Positions 26,816-35,520 of a DNA stretch of 64,000 nucleotides are shown here, in pieces (position 1 is the first letter of the stretch; each line of letters opens with the position of its first letter). The position numbers and the translations under genes are program-made. A model generated the notes under the pieces. That model saw nothing but the letters and a program-made list of their open reading frames with translations, was not told the DNA's origin and ran no database searches. The DNA is from Chryseosolibacter sp049791675 (GTDB lineage: Bacteria; Bacteroidota; Bacteroidia; Cytophagales; Cyclobacteriaceae). The stretch covers positions 1 through 64,000 of the forward strand of contig JBARAD010000312.1 in assembly GCA_049791675.1 (NCBI GenBank), in the 5' to 3' direction.

Positions 26816-26831
26816 CCCTTTTCGAAAAGGG
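26816..26831 (-). promoter_or_regulatory. Palindrome in the rpmB leader
   Basis: CCCTTTTCGAAAAGGG is a perfect 16-base palindrome 22 bp before the rpmB start codon, with the AAGGAG site between. It may be an operator or, in RNA, a short hairpin. Feedback control of a ribosomal protein operon is one possibility, not shown by sequence alone. Confidence 0.4.
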
Positions 26832-26976
26832 ACTGCAAATATCGGCAAAATGGGATATTATCCAAAATTGATTTCGAAATTTCTGCCTGTTGTTCGGAAA
26901 GCATTTTTCTGACTTGCAAAAATGGACTTAACGCTGTCGCTTTCCAAGCTCCTGGAATGATTGAAAAGCCGGCCTT

Positions 26977-27639
26977 TTAGGCCCCAAACAGCCTTGAAAT
27001 CAAATCCCGGGGGTCTAGTTCGATAAAGTTATCGATCACCATGTCGGTCTCGCACAATTCTTCCGGCGTATGGGTGGTGGTAATGCCCACTACCTTGCAA
27101 CCGGCTTTTTTGCCTGCCTCAACCCCGGCGAGCGAATCTTCAAAAACTACGCAATGCTGCGGTTCGTACTTCAAAGCGGCAGCAGCCTTCTGATAGACTT
27201 CCGGATGCGGCTTGCCATGCGTGACAAAAGAGTCGTCAAGAATGGTCGTAAAATATTCGCCGATCCCCGTCTTCTCAAGCGTGAAATCAACGTTTGCGCC
27301 GGGCGCAGAAGTAGCGATCGCCCGCGGAATACCCAACGCATAGAGTCGCCTGAGGAAGTCCGGCAGCCCCTCCACTGGCTTTACTTCCTTGTCATAGAGT
27401 TCTCTGAACAAGGCTTCCTTCTCGTCAGCAAATGCTTTCATCTTCGCCCCATCGAGTTGACCAAATACATTGGTCAGCCAATCCTGGTTGCGCCGGCCAT
27501 AGATCTTCTCGCGAAGTTCTGCTTCGCTCAGGTCGCGACCATGTTTCTTGCAAAATTGCTTTAATGCGATCTTATGGAAGGGATTGCTGTCAACAATAAC
27601 GCCATCCATGTCGAAAATAAATGCTGCTTGTATCTTCAC
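26977..27639 (-). CDS. HAD superfamily hydrolase, beta-phosphoglucomutase-like
   Basis: The 220-residue protein has the HAD motif I FDMDGVIVDS, motif II Ser/Thr in AIATSAPG, the Lys in HGKPHPEVY and motif III VFEDSLAGVEAG. The helical cap belongs to subclass I, shared by phosphoglycolate phosphatase, beta-phosphoglucomutase and sugar-phosphatases. The SAPG and KPHPEVY segments fit this phosphatase or mutase group; the exact substrate is not evident. The start is a GTG, and an inverted repeat spans it (27635-27688). Confidence 0.88.
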   Translation of the reverse strand: MKIQAAFIFDMDGVIVDSNPFHKIALKQFCKKHGRDLSEAELREKIYGRRNQDWLTNVFGQLDGAKMKAFADEKEALFRELYDKEVKPVEGLPDFLRRLYALGIPRAIATSAPGANVDFTLEKTGIGEYFTTILDDSFVTHGKPHPEVYQKAAAALKYEPQHCVVFEDSLAGVEAGKKAGCKVVGITTTHTPEELCETDMVIDNFIELDPRDLISRLFGA

Positions 27640-27688
27640 GGGTCAAATTTCAGGTTTCAAGTTTAAGATTTAAACCTGAAGCCGTGAA
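27635..27688. repeat. Interrupted inverted repeat over the HAD gene start
   Basis: TTCACGG (27635-27641) and TTCAGGTTT (27649-27657) are matched in reverse by AAACCTGAA (27672-27680) and CCGTGAA (27682-27688). In the - strand transcript this would fold into a hairpin holding the GTG start codon (27637-27639) in its stem base, if transcription begins upstream of it. Confidence 0.5.
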
Positions 27689-27770
27689 ATAAAGTTTAAG
27701 GGTGGATTTATAGAAGCGGTACTCAGTGACTTATGATCAATTCGGACCTTACTGCCTGGCAGACTTTGAT

Positions 27771-29966
27771 CTATTTAATGACAAGCCGCTGCGTATATGA
27801 TTTCTTGTTCGTCGTGAACTTCAGGAGGTATAGCCCGGATGAAAGCGGCGGAAGCGTGTAGCGATTGGTTTGATTTGGTTTCAGCAGTACGCCAGGGCTG
27901 AGTTGTTGACCGAGAACAGAAATGACCTGCATGCTTACGGGCCGGTCCGCATGAATCTTGAGCTCGTCATTTTTCGCAACAGGGTTCGGAAAAACATTTA
28001 CTTCCGGCGTTTCCGGAAGTGACTTCCCTTCGTCATTCCTCAGCATATGAACGCCTCCCAGTACGTTACCAACTGCGATGGCGGGCCTGTTGGCATTGAA
28101 TAAGTTGACCACCGTGGGCCAGATCCGGCCACCCAGGTTTTTGTCACGGTACATTTCCAGTGCCGGGTTAAAGATAAGGTCCTCTTCGGGTTCCGGTGAC
28201 GAAGCAGTCCGGAAGTCGCCGATCACGCCGAGTTTTCCCGACTGATCGCCAATGACAAGATCGACATTCCCATCTCCGTCGAGGTCGGCAGTTGCACACG
28301 CGAGGTTCTGGCGCAGGGCTGAAGTGTTGAATCCAAGGAAATCCGCTTCTTCCAGAATAAATAACGGAGCCGTCGCGATCCCGGCGTTTCGCCAGTATTC
28401 GAGGTTGCCTTCGCTACGCCCGGCAAGAATATCGGGAAGGCCGTCTTCATTGATATCGGTGATGTGAACATTTTCGGTACTGGTCAAACTGAAATCGAGA
28501 CTGTGCAGGGATGTATTATCAAAATCCAGGAGGGTGTTGCTTTTGTTCTTGAGATAATACAGCCTGGTGATGTTGTCGTCAAAGTTTGTGGCCGTAAACA
28601 CAAAGTCAACAGCCTGGTCAGCGTCCATATCTGCAAACTGAATCTTGAGGTTGTAGTATTTCGACGTGGAAAATCCCAGAAAATCGTCTGATGACAAAGT
28701 AAATTCGGGAACGGAGGCGGAGCCTGTGTTTTCGTATAAATGTACCGTTGATGAATAATTCTGAGATGAATGGCTGCTCACGAACATGTCATAATCGCCA
28801 TCACCATCAAAATCGATGAACGCAGGAATGGCATTGTCGCCCAGATCGATCATCTGTCGCTGCAGGAAGTTTCTTTCCGAGAATGTGAAAACCGGATTGT
28901 TATCGGTGCCCGTATTTTTATACAACCATGTCGATTCCCGGAGATTCGTGCTGAGAAATTCCCGGGTAAAAATATTGGGTGTGGCAATGAGGTCTTTTTT
29001 TCCGTCAAAGTCCACATCCTCATAGAATGCAGCCGGGAAGGTGACAAAGTTTACCGGGTTATTCTGAGGAAAGACGATAGAACTTTCAATAACGGGGTTG
29101 ATGGAAGTTCCTCCGTTTGGTAAAGCGAATAAGTGATTGCATTCTGCTTCCGAAAAAAGGAGGTCCAGTTGCCCGTCGCCATTGAGGTCGAGTGTCAAAA
29201 GACTTTTTCCGCCAGCATGCTTTGTTCTTCCTCCCGTACCCGGAGGGCATGGCCCGCCGTTGAATGCAAACTGGCCGCATTCACAATCCCGAAAATTTCC
29301 CCATGTTCTGGTTATGCGTTTGAAATCAAGGGAGTCGCATGTCTGATAATTTTCTACGCTGAGGTTTTGATGGAACTCAACGCTATAGCCTCCGTACTGA
29401 ACATTCAGGATGTCAAGATCACCGTCTCCATCGATATCGCTGATGGCGGGCAGATCGTCATTTTGGAGCTGGAGGTTGACCTTATATTCAAAGCCTTGTG
29501 TCTGCACCACCGCGCTTTTGGCACCGGGAAAACCCGTCGTGAAAAAGTATTGCTCCCACTCGGGAAGTCCCCCCTCAGAGGTGATGTTCCGGTAAACCCT
29601 GATCCCTAAGACATCGCCCGTAAAAATATCTTTCCTGCCATCGCAGTCGTAATCCCGAAGGAGAAGCCAGTTGGAAAGCTCCGGAAAAAGATTTTCATAT
29701 TCTGGCGCGGATAAATACTGATTGTCGTCGTCAAGAAACGTGATCACTTTGTTTGCCATGCGGTCAAAGACCACCATGTCTTCGTCTCCATCCCCGTTAA
29801 GGTCCATGGTATTGAATTGAGCGGCATTCAGTCCCCCCGCCCAGGCCAGCGAAAGCGCGTCACCTTTCAGATGCCGGACGGGGATGCTTTGATCCAGCGT
29901 ATAGGTGAATTGCGCCTGTACGACAGATGGAGCAAACAACACGAAAAAACATACCGCTCGAATCAT
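27771..29966 (-). CDS. FG-GAP/VCBS repeat protein with type IX sorting domain
   Basis: The 731-residue secreted protein has a signal peptide (ending VQAQ). Many FG-GAP/VCBS units have calcium-type loops such as DLNGDGDEDMVVFD, DIDGDGDLDIL, DFDGDGDYDMF and DLDGDGNVDLVIGD, expected to form a beta-propeller. The last 75 residues (VNVFPNPVAKNDELK to YTQRLVIK) are a type A C-terminal signal for the type IX secretion system, so it should be exported across the outer membrane and released or attached to the surface. The ligand is unknown. It is divergent from murF. Confidence 0.9.
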   Translation of the reverse strand: MIRAVCFFVLFAPSVVQAQFTYTLDQSIPVRHLKGDALSLAWAGGLNAAQFNTMDLNGDGDEDMVVFDRMANKVITFLDDDNQYLSAPEYENLFPELSNWLLLRDYDCDGRKDIFTGDVLGIRVYRNITSEGGLPEWEQYFFTTGFPGAKSAVVQTQGFEYKVNLQLQNDDLPAISDIDGDGDLDILNVQYGGYSVEFHQNLSVENYQTCDSLDFKRITRTWGNFRDCECGQFAFNGGPCPPGTGGRTKHAGGKSLLTLDLNGDGQLDLLFSEAECNHLFALPNGGTSINPVIESSIVFPQNNPVNFVTFPAAFYEDVDFDGKKDLIATPNIFTREFLSTNLRESTWLYKNTGTDNNPVFTFSERNFLQRQMIDLGDNAIPAFIDFDGDGDYDMFVSSHSSQNYSSTVHLYENTGSASVPEFTLSSDDFLGFSTSKYYNLKIQFADMDADQAVDFVFTATNFDDNITRLYYLKNKSNTLLDFDNTSLHSLDFSLTSTENVHITDINEDGLPDILAGRSEGNLEYWRNAGIATAPLFILEEADFLGFNTSALRQNLACATADLDGDGNVDLVIGDQSGKLGVIGDFRTASSPEPEEDLIFNPALEMYRDKNLGGRIWPTVVNLFNANRPAIAVGNVLGGVHMLRNDEGKSLPETPEVNVFPNPVAKNDELKIHADRPVSMQVISVLGQQLSPGVLLKPNQTNRYTLPPLSSGLYLLKFTTNKKSYTQRLVIK

Positions 29967-30072
29967 GAAAATATTTCTCTTTACTTAACGCAGACGACCC
30001 TTCACCTGTTATCTTGCCGCGAAAAAATTGTGCAGGATTGATTGAAGGCAAATTACAAAGTTTATCGGGGCC

Positions 30073-31362
30073 ATGAATACAGCGATTGAAAATTTATACG
30101 CACGGTTTGCGGAAAGCGGTTTGGTATCGACGGATACCCGGAAAATCACGCCAGGGTCGGTATTCTTTGCACTGAAAGGTGATAAATTCAACGCCAATGA
30201 GTTTGCAGCTGAAGCGCTGAGCAAAGGCGCAAGCTGGGTTGTGATCGATGAAGGGAAATATAAGGTCGATGACCGATGCATACTTGTTGAGAATGTGCTC
30301 GAAACGCTGCAGAAACTTGCCCGCTATCACCGCGATCAACTAAAAATTCCAGTCATCGCCCTCACGGGCTCGAACGGCAAGACTACAAGTAAAGAGCTTG
30401 CGTACGCGGTACTCAGCAAGAAGTTCAGAACACTGGCCACAAAAGGCAATCTGAACAACCACATCGGTGTTCCACTTACAGTACTGTCCATAGACGCTTC
30501 GGTGGAAATAGCGGTGGTAGAGATGGGCGCGAACCACCCGGGTGAAATCGCCATGCTGTGTGAGATCGCAAACCCGACCCATGGTTTTATTACCAACATC
30601 GGCAAGGCGCATATCGGCACTTTTGGGGGCTTTGAAAATATTGTGAAGGCCAAGTCGGAGCTGTATCAGCATTTGCTTTCCAACGGCGGAATTGTTTTTG
30701 TCAATTCAAAAAATCCACTGCTTGTGGACTTGTCCAAAGCTTTCACGAAGCCTTTTTATTATCCTGCTCCCGGTAATTTCTATCGCGCCCAACTGATCGC
30801 GGCGGACCCGCTTGTTAAAATAGAAGCGGATAATGGAGAAGAAGTGCAAACGCAATTGATAGGTGGGTATAATTTTGAAAATATTGCTTCTGCCTTGTGT
30901 CTGGGAAAATTCTTTGGTGTGGATCCTCATCTCGCCAACCAGGCTGTAGCGGAATATATTCCTGGGAATATGCGGTCACAGGTGGTGAAAAAAGGAACGA
31001 ACACCATTATCCTGGATGCCTATAATGCAAACCCCAGCTCGATGCAGGCCGCGATCGAAAATATGGCTGCCATGAACGCCGTAAATAAAACGCTCATTCT
31101 CGGCGATATGTTTGAACTGGAAGAAGAAGCTGCACACGAACACCAGGCGATCGGCAAACTCATCCGCGAAAAAGGGTTTATGAACGTTTATTTGTGCGGC
31201 ACCCTCTTCAAGTCAGCCTTGCATGAGATACCCTATGCGAAATACTTTGTCAGGAAAGAGGAACTGGTACAGGAGCTGAAGCAATATCCGATTGAACATG
31301 CGACGGTGCTGGTGAAGGCCTCGCGGGGAATCGGCCTCGAAACCGTCGTCGAATATTTATAG
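30073..31362 (+). CDS. murF: UDP-N-acetylmuramoyl-tripeptide--D-Ala-D-Ala ligase
   Basis: The 429-residue Mur ligase has an N-terminal substrate domain starting with STDTRKITPGSVFFALKG, the ATP loop ALTGSNGKTTSKELAYAVL, the VEMGANHPGEIA segment, and a C-terminal domain with LDAYNANPSSMQAAIENM, all typical of MurF. It adds D-Ala-D-Ala to the UDP-MurNAc-tripeptide in peptidoglycan synthesis. It is outside any division and cell-wall cluster here; the DUF2461 gene follows 28 bp later. Confidence 0.96.
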   Translation: MNTAIENLYARFAESGLVSTDTRKITPGSVFFALKGDKFNANEFAAEALSKGASWVVIDEGKYKVDDRCILVENVLETLQKLARYHRDQLKIPVIALTGSNGKTTSKELAYAVLSKKFRTLATKGNLNNHIGVPLTVLSIDASVEIAVVEMGANHPGEIAMLCEIANPTHGFITNIGKAHIGTFGGFENIVKAKSELYQHLLSNGGIVFVNSKNPLLVDLSKAFTKPFYYPAPGNFYRAQLIAADPLVKIEADNGEEVQTQLIGGYNFENIASALCLGKFFGVDPHLANQAVAEYIPGNMRSQVVKKGTNTIILDAYNANPSSMQAAIENMAAMNAVNKTLILGDMFELEEEAAHEHQAIGKLIREKGFMNVYLCGTLFKSALHEIPYAKYFVRKEELVQELKQYPIEHATVLVKASRGIGLETVVEYL

Positions 31363-31390
31363 CCATTTACGTCAGTCGCCCGTTAGAACT

Positions 31391-32059
31391 ATGGAAGTTG
31401 AAGTCGTACTAAAATTTTTAAAGAATCTGGCCAGACACAATGACCGTGAATGGTTCGAGAAAAATAAGTCTGCTTACCTGGAGGCTAAACAGGAGTTTGA
31501 AGAAGTAGTCAGCGCGGTGTTGAAGGAACTCTCGAAGTTTGATGCCGGACTTGGCGGACTCGATCCGAAGAAACTACCCTTCCGGATCTACCGCGACGTG
31601 CGGTTCAGCAAAGATAAGCGCCCGTACAAAACAAATATGGGTGCCGGCTTTTCACCGAATGGAAGACTCGTTCAGGAGCCAGGATATTACCTGCACATCG
31701 AGCCGGGCAATAAGAGCTTTCTCGCCGGAGGTATTTATATGCCCGACGCGAATAATCTTGCACGAATACGCCAGGAGATCGATTATAATCCTGAAGGACT
31801 GAAAAAGATCATGAAAGGCAGGAACTTTCGTAAGTTTTTCGAGGACTTTGACGAATTCGATAAACTAAAGACCGCCCCCAAAGGCTACCCCAAAGAACAT
31901 CCCGACATTGAATTGCTGAAGCTCAAAAGTTTCATTGTGGAGATGCCGCTTACAGATAAACAGGTCACTGATCGAAAATTTATCAGCGTCGTGGCCAACG
32001 GTTGCAAAGCGATCAAGCCTCTGAACGACTATCTCCGAGAAGCAATAGCCCAGGGTTAG
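31391..32059 (+). CDS. DUF2461 family protein
   Basis: The 222-residue protein matches the DUF2461 family: NDREWFEKNKSAYLEAKQEFE near the start, then PFRIYRDVRFSKDKRPYKTNMGA. The family is widespread and its function is not established. There is no signal peptide or membrane helix. It lies 28 bp after murF on the same strand and is probably co-transcribed with it. Confidence 0.88.
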   Translation: MEVEVVLKFLKNLARHNDREWFEKNKSAYLEAKQEFEEVVSAVLKELSKFDAGLGGLDPKKLPFRIYRDVRFSKDKRPYKTNMGAGFSPNGRLVQEPGYYLHIEPGNKSFLAGGIYMPDANNLARIRQEIDYNPEGLKKIMKGRNFRKFFEDFDEFDKLKTAPKGYPKEHPDIELLKLKSFIVEMPLTDKQVTDRKFISVVANGCKAIKPLNDYLREAIAQG

Positions 32060-32088
32060 GTTTAATTTCCACCGGAAGCCGGGCATCG

Positions 32089-34572
32089 CTACCAATCAAA
32101 ATACTCGTCTTTACTAACCTCAAGCTCCTTTTCCTTTTTCTTGCCCTTTGACCGGAAGGCATCTTTGAGTTCCTCGACTTCTTTTTTCAGGTCTGCGACT
32201 ATCTTCTTCTTGACCGCTTCCGTATCATAGGCGATTCGGTAATCGTCTGTGGTGCCAGTAATTTTCAGGAATAACCGGCTGTTACCTTGAGCATCAGCCT
32301 CCAGCGCGCCTTCCGCTTCGGGATCCGAAATCCGTTTTCTTCGCAACGGCGTGATCAACCTGTAGTCTATGCGCTGGTCAAAGGTATGGGTACCACTGAT
32401 CCTGATATTGGTCACGTTGCTACGCACTTCCATCTGCGGCAGATAAATATGTTTGTTTTCGATGTGGATATCGTTTTTCAGGTCTGAGAAACGCAACCTG
32501 TCGAGGCCTTCATCGCCGAGGTAACGTTCAAGTTTTTTCAGCGGCTCGAAATTATTCAATTCGCCTTTGGCGATGGAGATTCCGATGTCGGCGATCAACG
32601 TTTCCTGGAACAGTCTCAGGTTCTGGTTAAGCGCCATTTCAAGGTTCACGTCGGCGGTAGCTTTGCCTCTTAAATGTCTATCCTGTACGAAGGTTTGATT
32701 GAAATTTTCGAATACATAGAAAACACTGTCGAGGTTGATGCCGTTGAGTTTTAAGGTTGTGACCACATCAATGGCCTTATTGTTTTTCGCATCCACAATG
32801 CCGGATAGCTTCAGGTTGCCTCCCATTGTTTTCAAGGAGAGGTTGCGTGAGACAGCCATCTGATTTTTTACAAGGAGATCGCCCTGGATAGCCTGCCCGT
32901 GGAACCTTTTATACCGGAGAGATTTAATATCACAGTTAAAATTGAGATTGACATTTTTGGATAAACTGAAAGTGAATTCATCCGGTGCCTTGTTGTCCTC
33001 ACCGTACTCGCCGAAGCCAAGAGAAAACAGCTGGTTGAGGTCGATATACTTCGACTTGAGATCGGTTTCAATCCCGATGGGCTGATTTTCGAAAAGGAGA
33101 AACGTGATGATGTTCTTAAAGAATCCGTTCAGTAAAAAGTCTGAATCACCGAGTTTGCCCGTAACGTTACTGAGCGCAAGGTCATTGTTGTTGAACTGCA
33201 AATTTCCTTCGAGGTTTTCAAGCGGGATCCTGTTCTTGCCATACAACAGATTGACTCCTTTGAGGTCTACCGTGCCCAGGGTCGAGACTCGCTGGGCTGT
33301 ATTTTTATTTTTAAGCAGGTTTATCTTCCCTTCAAACGCGATGTCTACCAGCAGGGAACCGGAAACATAGTGAATATCCTCAACGGGATAGAAATCAAGA
33401 ACAGCGGGGGCGTCAATTTTTCCCTTGAAATCCAGGACAATTCCCGGGTCTGTAAAATTGTCGATAATAAAATTGGCCTCGAAGTTCTCGTTGTTGAGTT
33501 TCCCATTGATGTTTTTCAGGGAGAGGTTTGCCTGCTTTAAGTCATTGACAGCGCGGGTAGAAAAAGATCCTGTCAGGTTGGCGTTTTCAATCCTGGTCTT
33601 GTACTCGGGATGAAAGAGGGTCGCGTCGTTGAAGCCGAAGTCAATGGACAGCGAGGGACTGGCACTGGAAGAGATCTCCCCGTTCAGGTGTGCGTTGAAG
33701 TAAACATCGCCTTTACTTTTATAGTGGTCTAATTTTTTCCCATGGGATTCCGGCAGCAGTGACAAGAGCGTCTGAATATCAGTGTCTTTTCCGGTAGTGG
33801 ACAGGTTAACAATGTTTTTGTCCTTCCACCCGTATGTGCCGCTCACTGTAAAGGAGGAGGTCTTAAGTTTCAGATCAGAAGGGTGGATGGTAAGGTGCTT
33901 CTTGTTGTCGTCGTACAGCAGGTGGCTTTCGATTTCAAAGGATTTCCCCTTCAGGTAATTATTGTTTCCGATGAGCATTTTTTCCGTGACAAGTCCCCCC
34001 TGCGCCTCGATATCATAAATGTCGCGGGCAGAATGGATAGAAGCTTTAAGCCTGTCGCTTGTAAAGGTAAAGTCCTGCAGGATCCTCAGGTCCAGGTAAT
34101 GTACCGTTGTATTGTGCAGCGACACGTTCGAAAGAGCGAAGCCGATTGAACTCTGTGATTTTCCGGATGCTTGTTTTTTGACGATGGTATAATTGTTCTC
34201 TCCTTCGTCACTGATCTTCAGATGCGTTTCACTGTCGTGGATCTCTAATCCCCGGATCGTGTAATCACCCCCCCAGGCGGCAAGTGGATTGAGCTGAAAC
34301 GAAATCTTCCTGGCGGTGAGCAGCGGATATTTTCCGGGATGGCTATCCTCAACATAAACATCATGAAACACGATCGACAGCCGGGGAAACTGCTCAAAGA
34401 CAGAAACTTCTATTCTTTTGATGGAGACCGGCGTGTTAAGTTGTTTGTTGGCCTCCCTGATGAATTGCTGAATGATCCGGTCTTTATACAGATAGACGGA
34501 GACCGTCAGGGCGATGACCATAACGCCCAACGAGAGGGTTGAGTAAAAAAGTACCCTGCGGAGTATTTTCAA
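32089..34572 (-). CDS. AsmA-like envelope protein
   Basis: The protein, about 827 residues, has one N-terminal membrane helix (VLFYSTLSLGVMVIALTVSVYLY). Long periplasmic beta-rich repeats of the AsmA type follow, including a C-terminal AsmA_2-like segment with GELNNFEPLKKLERYLGDEGLDRLRFSDLKNDI. AsmA-like proteins are thought to form grooved rods that carry lipids between membranes. The frame extends to a GTG at 34641, but the extra N-terminus (MCLCVLGVWFHFC) looks non-biological, so I place the start at TTG 34572 (KILRRVLFY). It is convergent with DUF2461. Confidence 0.82.
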   Translation of the reverse strand: MKILRRVLFYSTLSLGVMVIALTVSVYLYKDRIIQQFIREANKQLNTPVSIKRIEVSVFEQFPRLSIVFHDVYVEDSHPGKYPLLTARKISFQLNPLAAWGGDYTIRGLEIHDSETHLKISDEGENNYTIVKKQASGKSQSSIGFALSNVSLHNTTVHYLDLRILQDFTFTSDRLKASIHSARDIYDIEAQGGLVTEKMLIGNNNYLKGKSFEIESHLLYDDNKKHLTIHPSDLKLKTSSFTVSGTYGWKDKNIVNLSTTGKDTDIQTLLSLLPESHGKKLDHYKSKGDVYFNAHLNGEISSSASPSLSIDFGFNDATLFHPEYKTRIENANLTGSFSTRAVNDLKQANLSLKNINGKLNNENFEANFIIDNFTDPGIVLDFKGKIDAPAVLDFYPVEDIHYVSGSLLVDIAFEGKINLLKNKNTAQRVSTLGTVDLKGVNLLYGKNRIPLENLEGNLQFNNNDLALSNVTGKLGDSDFLLNGFFKNIITFLLFENQPIGIETDLKSKYIDLNQLFSLGFGEYGEDNKAPDEFTFSLSKNVNLNFNCDIKSLRYKRFHGQAIQGDLLVKNQMAVSRNLSLKTMGGNLKLSGIVDAKNNKAIDVVTTLKLNGINLDSVFYVFENFNQTFVQDRHLRGKATADVNLEMALNQNLRLFQETLIADIGISIAKGELNNFEPLKKLERYLGDEGLDRLRFSDLKNDIHIENKHIYLPQMEVRSNVTNIRISGTHTFDQRIDYRLITPLRRKRISDPEAEGALEADAQGNSRLFLKITGTTDDYRIAYDTEAVKKKIVADLKKEVEELKDAFRSKGKKKEKELEVSKDEYFDW

Positions 34573-34956
34573 GGTTAAAAAATATTTTGACAAAAATACA
34601 CGGCAAAAATGAAACCAGACCCCCAAAACACACAAACACACGAATAAATCTGTGGTTCAGCGCGCGATCCTGCCTTTCTTTAACCCAAACGAAAAGCCAT
34701 GCCATCACGTATTCCGGCGCAAAGGTTTCCGAAAAATAAATTCATGCCGGTGGACGGGTGGTCAAAAATCAGGTCTTCAAGTTGTAAAAACCCGGTTTTA
34801 CAGGTATATTCAGTATTGGGTGCGTTTTTCTGCGCCACTGGAATTTTTATCAAGCGGGTCCCGCCCGCACCCATCCTGGAGGTTAGCGACATCTAAATTT
34901 TCCAGGCCAGGCAACCAATCCCTGATTACCCATGTACTGGTATTAAAAGCGGCTCC
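34573..34956. other. 384-bp gap between the AsmA-like and sigma factor genes
   Basis: Divergent genes flank this stretch, so both promoters should lie here. I see no convincing gene, tRNA or clear TAnnTTTG element. The open frames inside are short and have no recognisable family. Confidence 0.4.
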
Positions 34957-35520
34957 TTGGAAGATCACACAGAAAATATCAGGTCCTTGTTGGAGGGATG
35001 CCTACGCGCGCATCGGTTGAGTCAGAAATTGCTCTATCAGGCGTTCTATAATTACAGCATGAGCATCTGCCTCAGGTACGCCGGCAATCGCGACGAAGCC
35101 TCAGAGATCTTAAATGATGCATTTATGAAAATATTTACGAACCTGAGAGCATTTGACCTGAGCAAACCCTTCAAACCATGGCTGAGAAAAATATTGATCA
35201 ACACCGCCATTAACCATTATCACAAAAAGCAACGGGAGGTCAAAGTGGAAGAAATGCAAAAGGCAAAAAAGGAATTGGATAGTGAGCGCATACTTTCGGG
35301 TATTTCTTATCAGGAAGTGATCGCCCTATTGCAAAAACTTCCTCCGGCGTACCGCACCGTTTTCAACCTTTATGTGATAGAAGGCTATACGCACGAAGAA
35401 ATTGCGGGCATGCTGAACATCGCCCCGGGTACGTCGAAATCAAATTTGTTCAAAGCCAAGGAGCAGTTGAAGGTTATATTAAAAGATTTTTTTGAAGCAG
35501 ACTATGCTGGAACCCGATAA
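34957..35520 (+). CDS. ECF-type RNA polymerase sigma factor
   Basis: The 187-residue protein has sigma region 2 (FYNYSMSICLRYAGNRDEASEILNDAFMKIF, then FKPWLRKILINTAINHYHKKQRE) and region 4 (LPPAYRTVFNLYVIEGYTHEEIAGMLNIAPGTSKSNLFKAKEQL). This is the usual two-domain ECF form. The start is TTG; no better codon is in frame. The next gene overlaps its end by 17 bp and encodes a protein with an anti-sigma-like N-terminus, which should be its regulator. Targets are not known; the five genes starting at 36984 are candidates by position. Confidence 0.9.
   Translation: MEDHTENIRSLLEGCLRAHRLSQKLLYQAFYNYSMSICLRYAGNRDEASEILNDAFMKIFTNLRAFDLSKPFKPWLRKILINTAINHYHKKQREVKVEEMQKAKKELDSERILSGISYQEVIALLQKLPPAYRTVFNLYVIEGYTHEEIAGMLNIAPGTSKSNLFKAKEQLKVILKDFFEADYAGTR

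Noticed and set aside
34680..34896. Short open frames of 65-70 codons in the gap before the sigma factor gene
   Set aside because: They overlap on both strands, have no family resemblance and no ribosome site or promoter that supports them.
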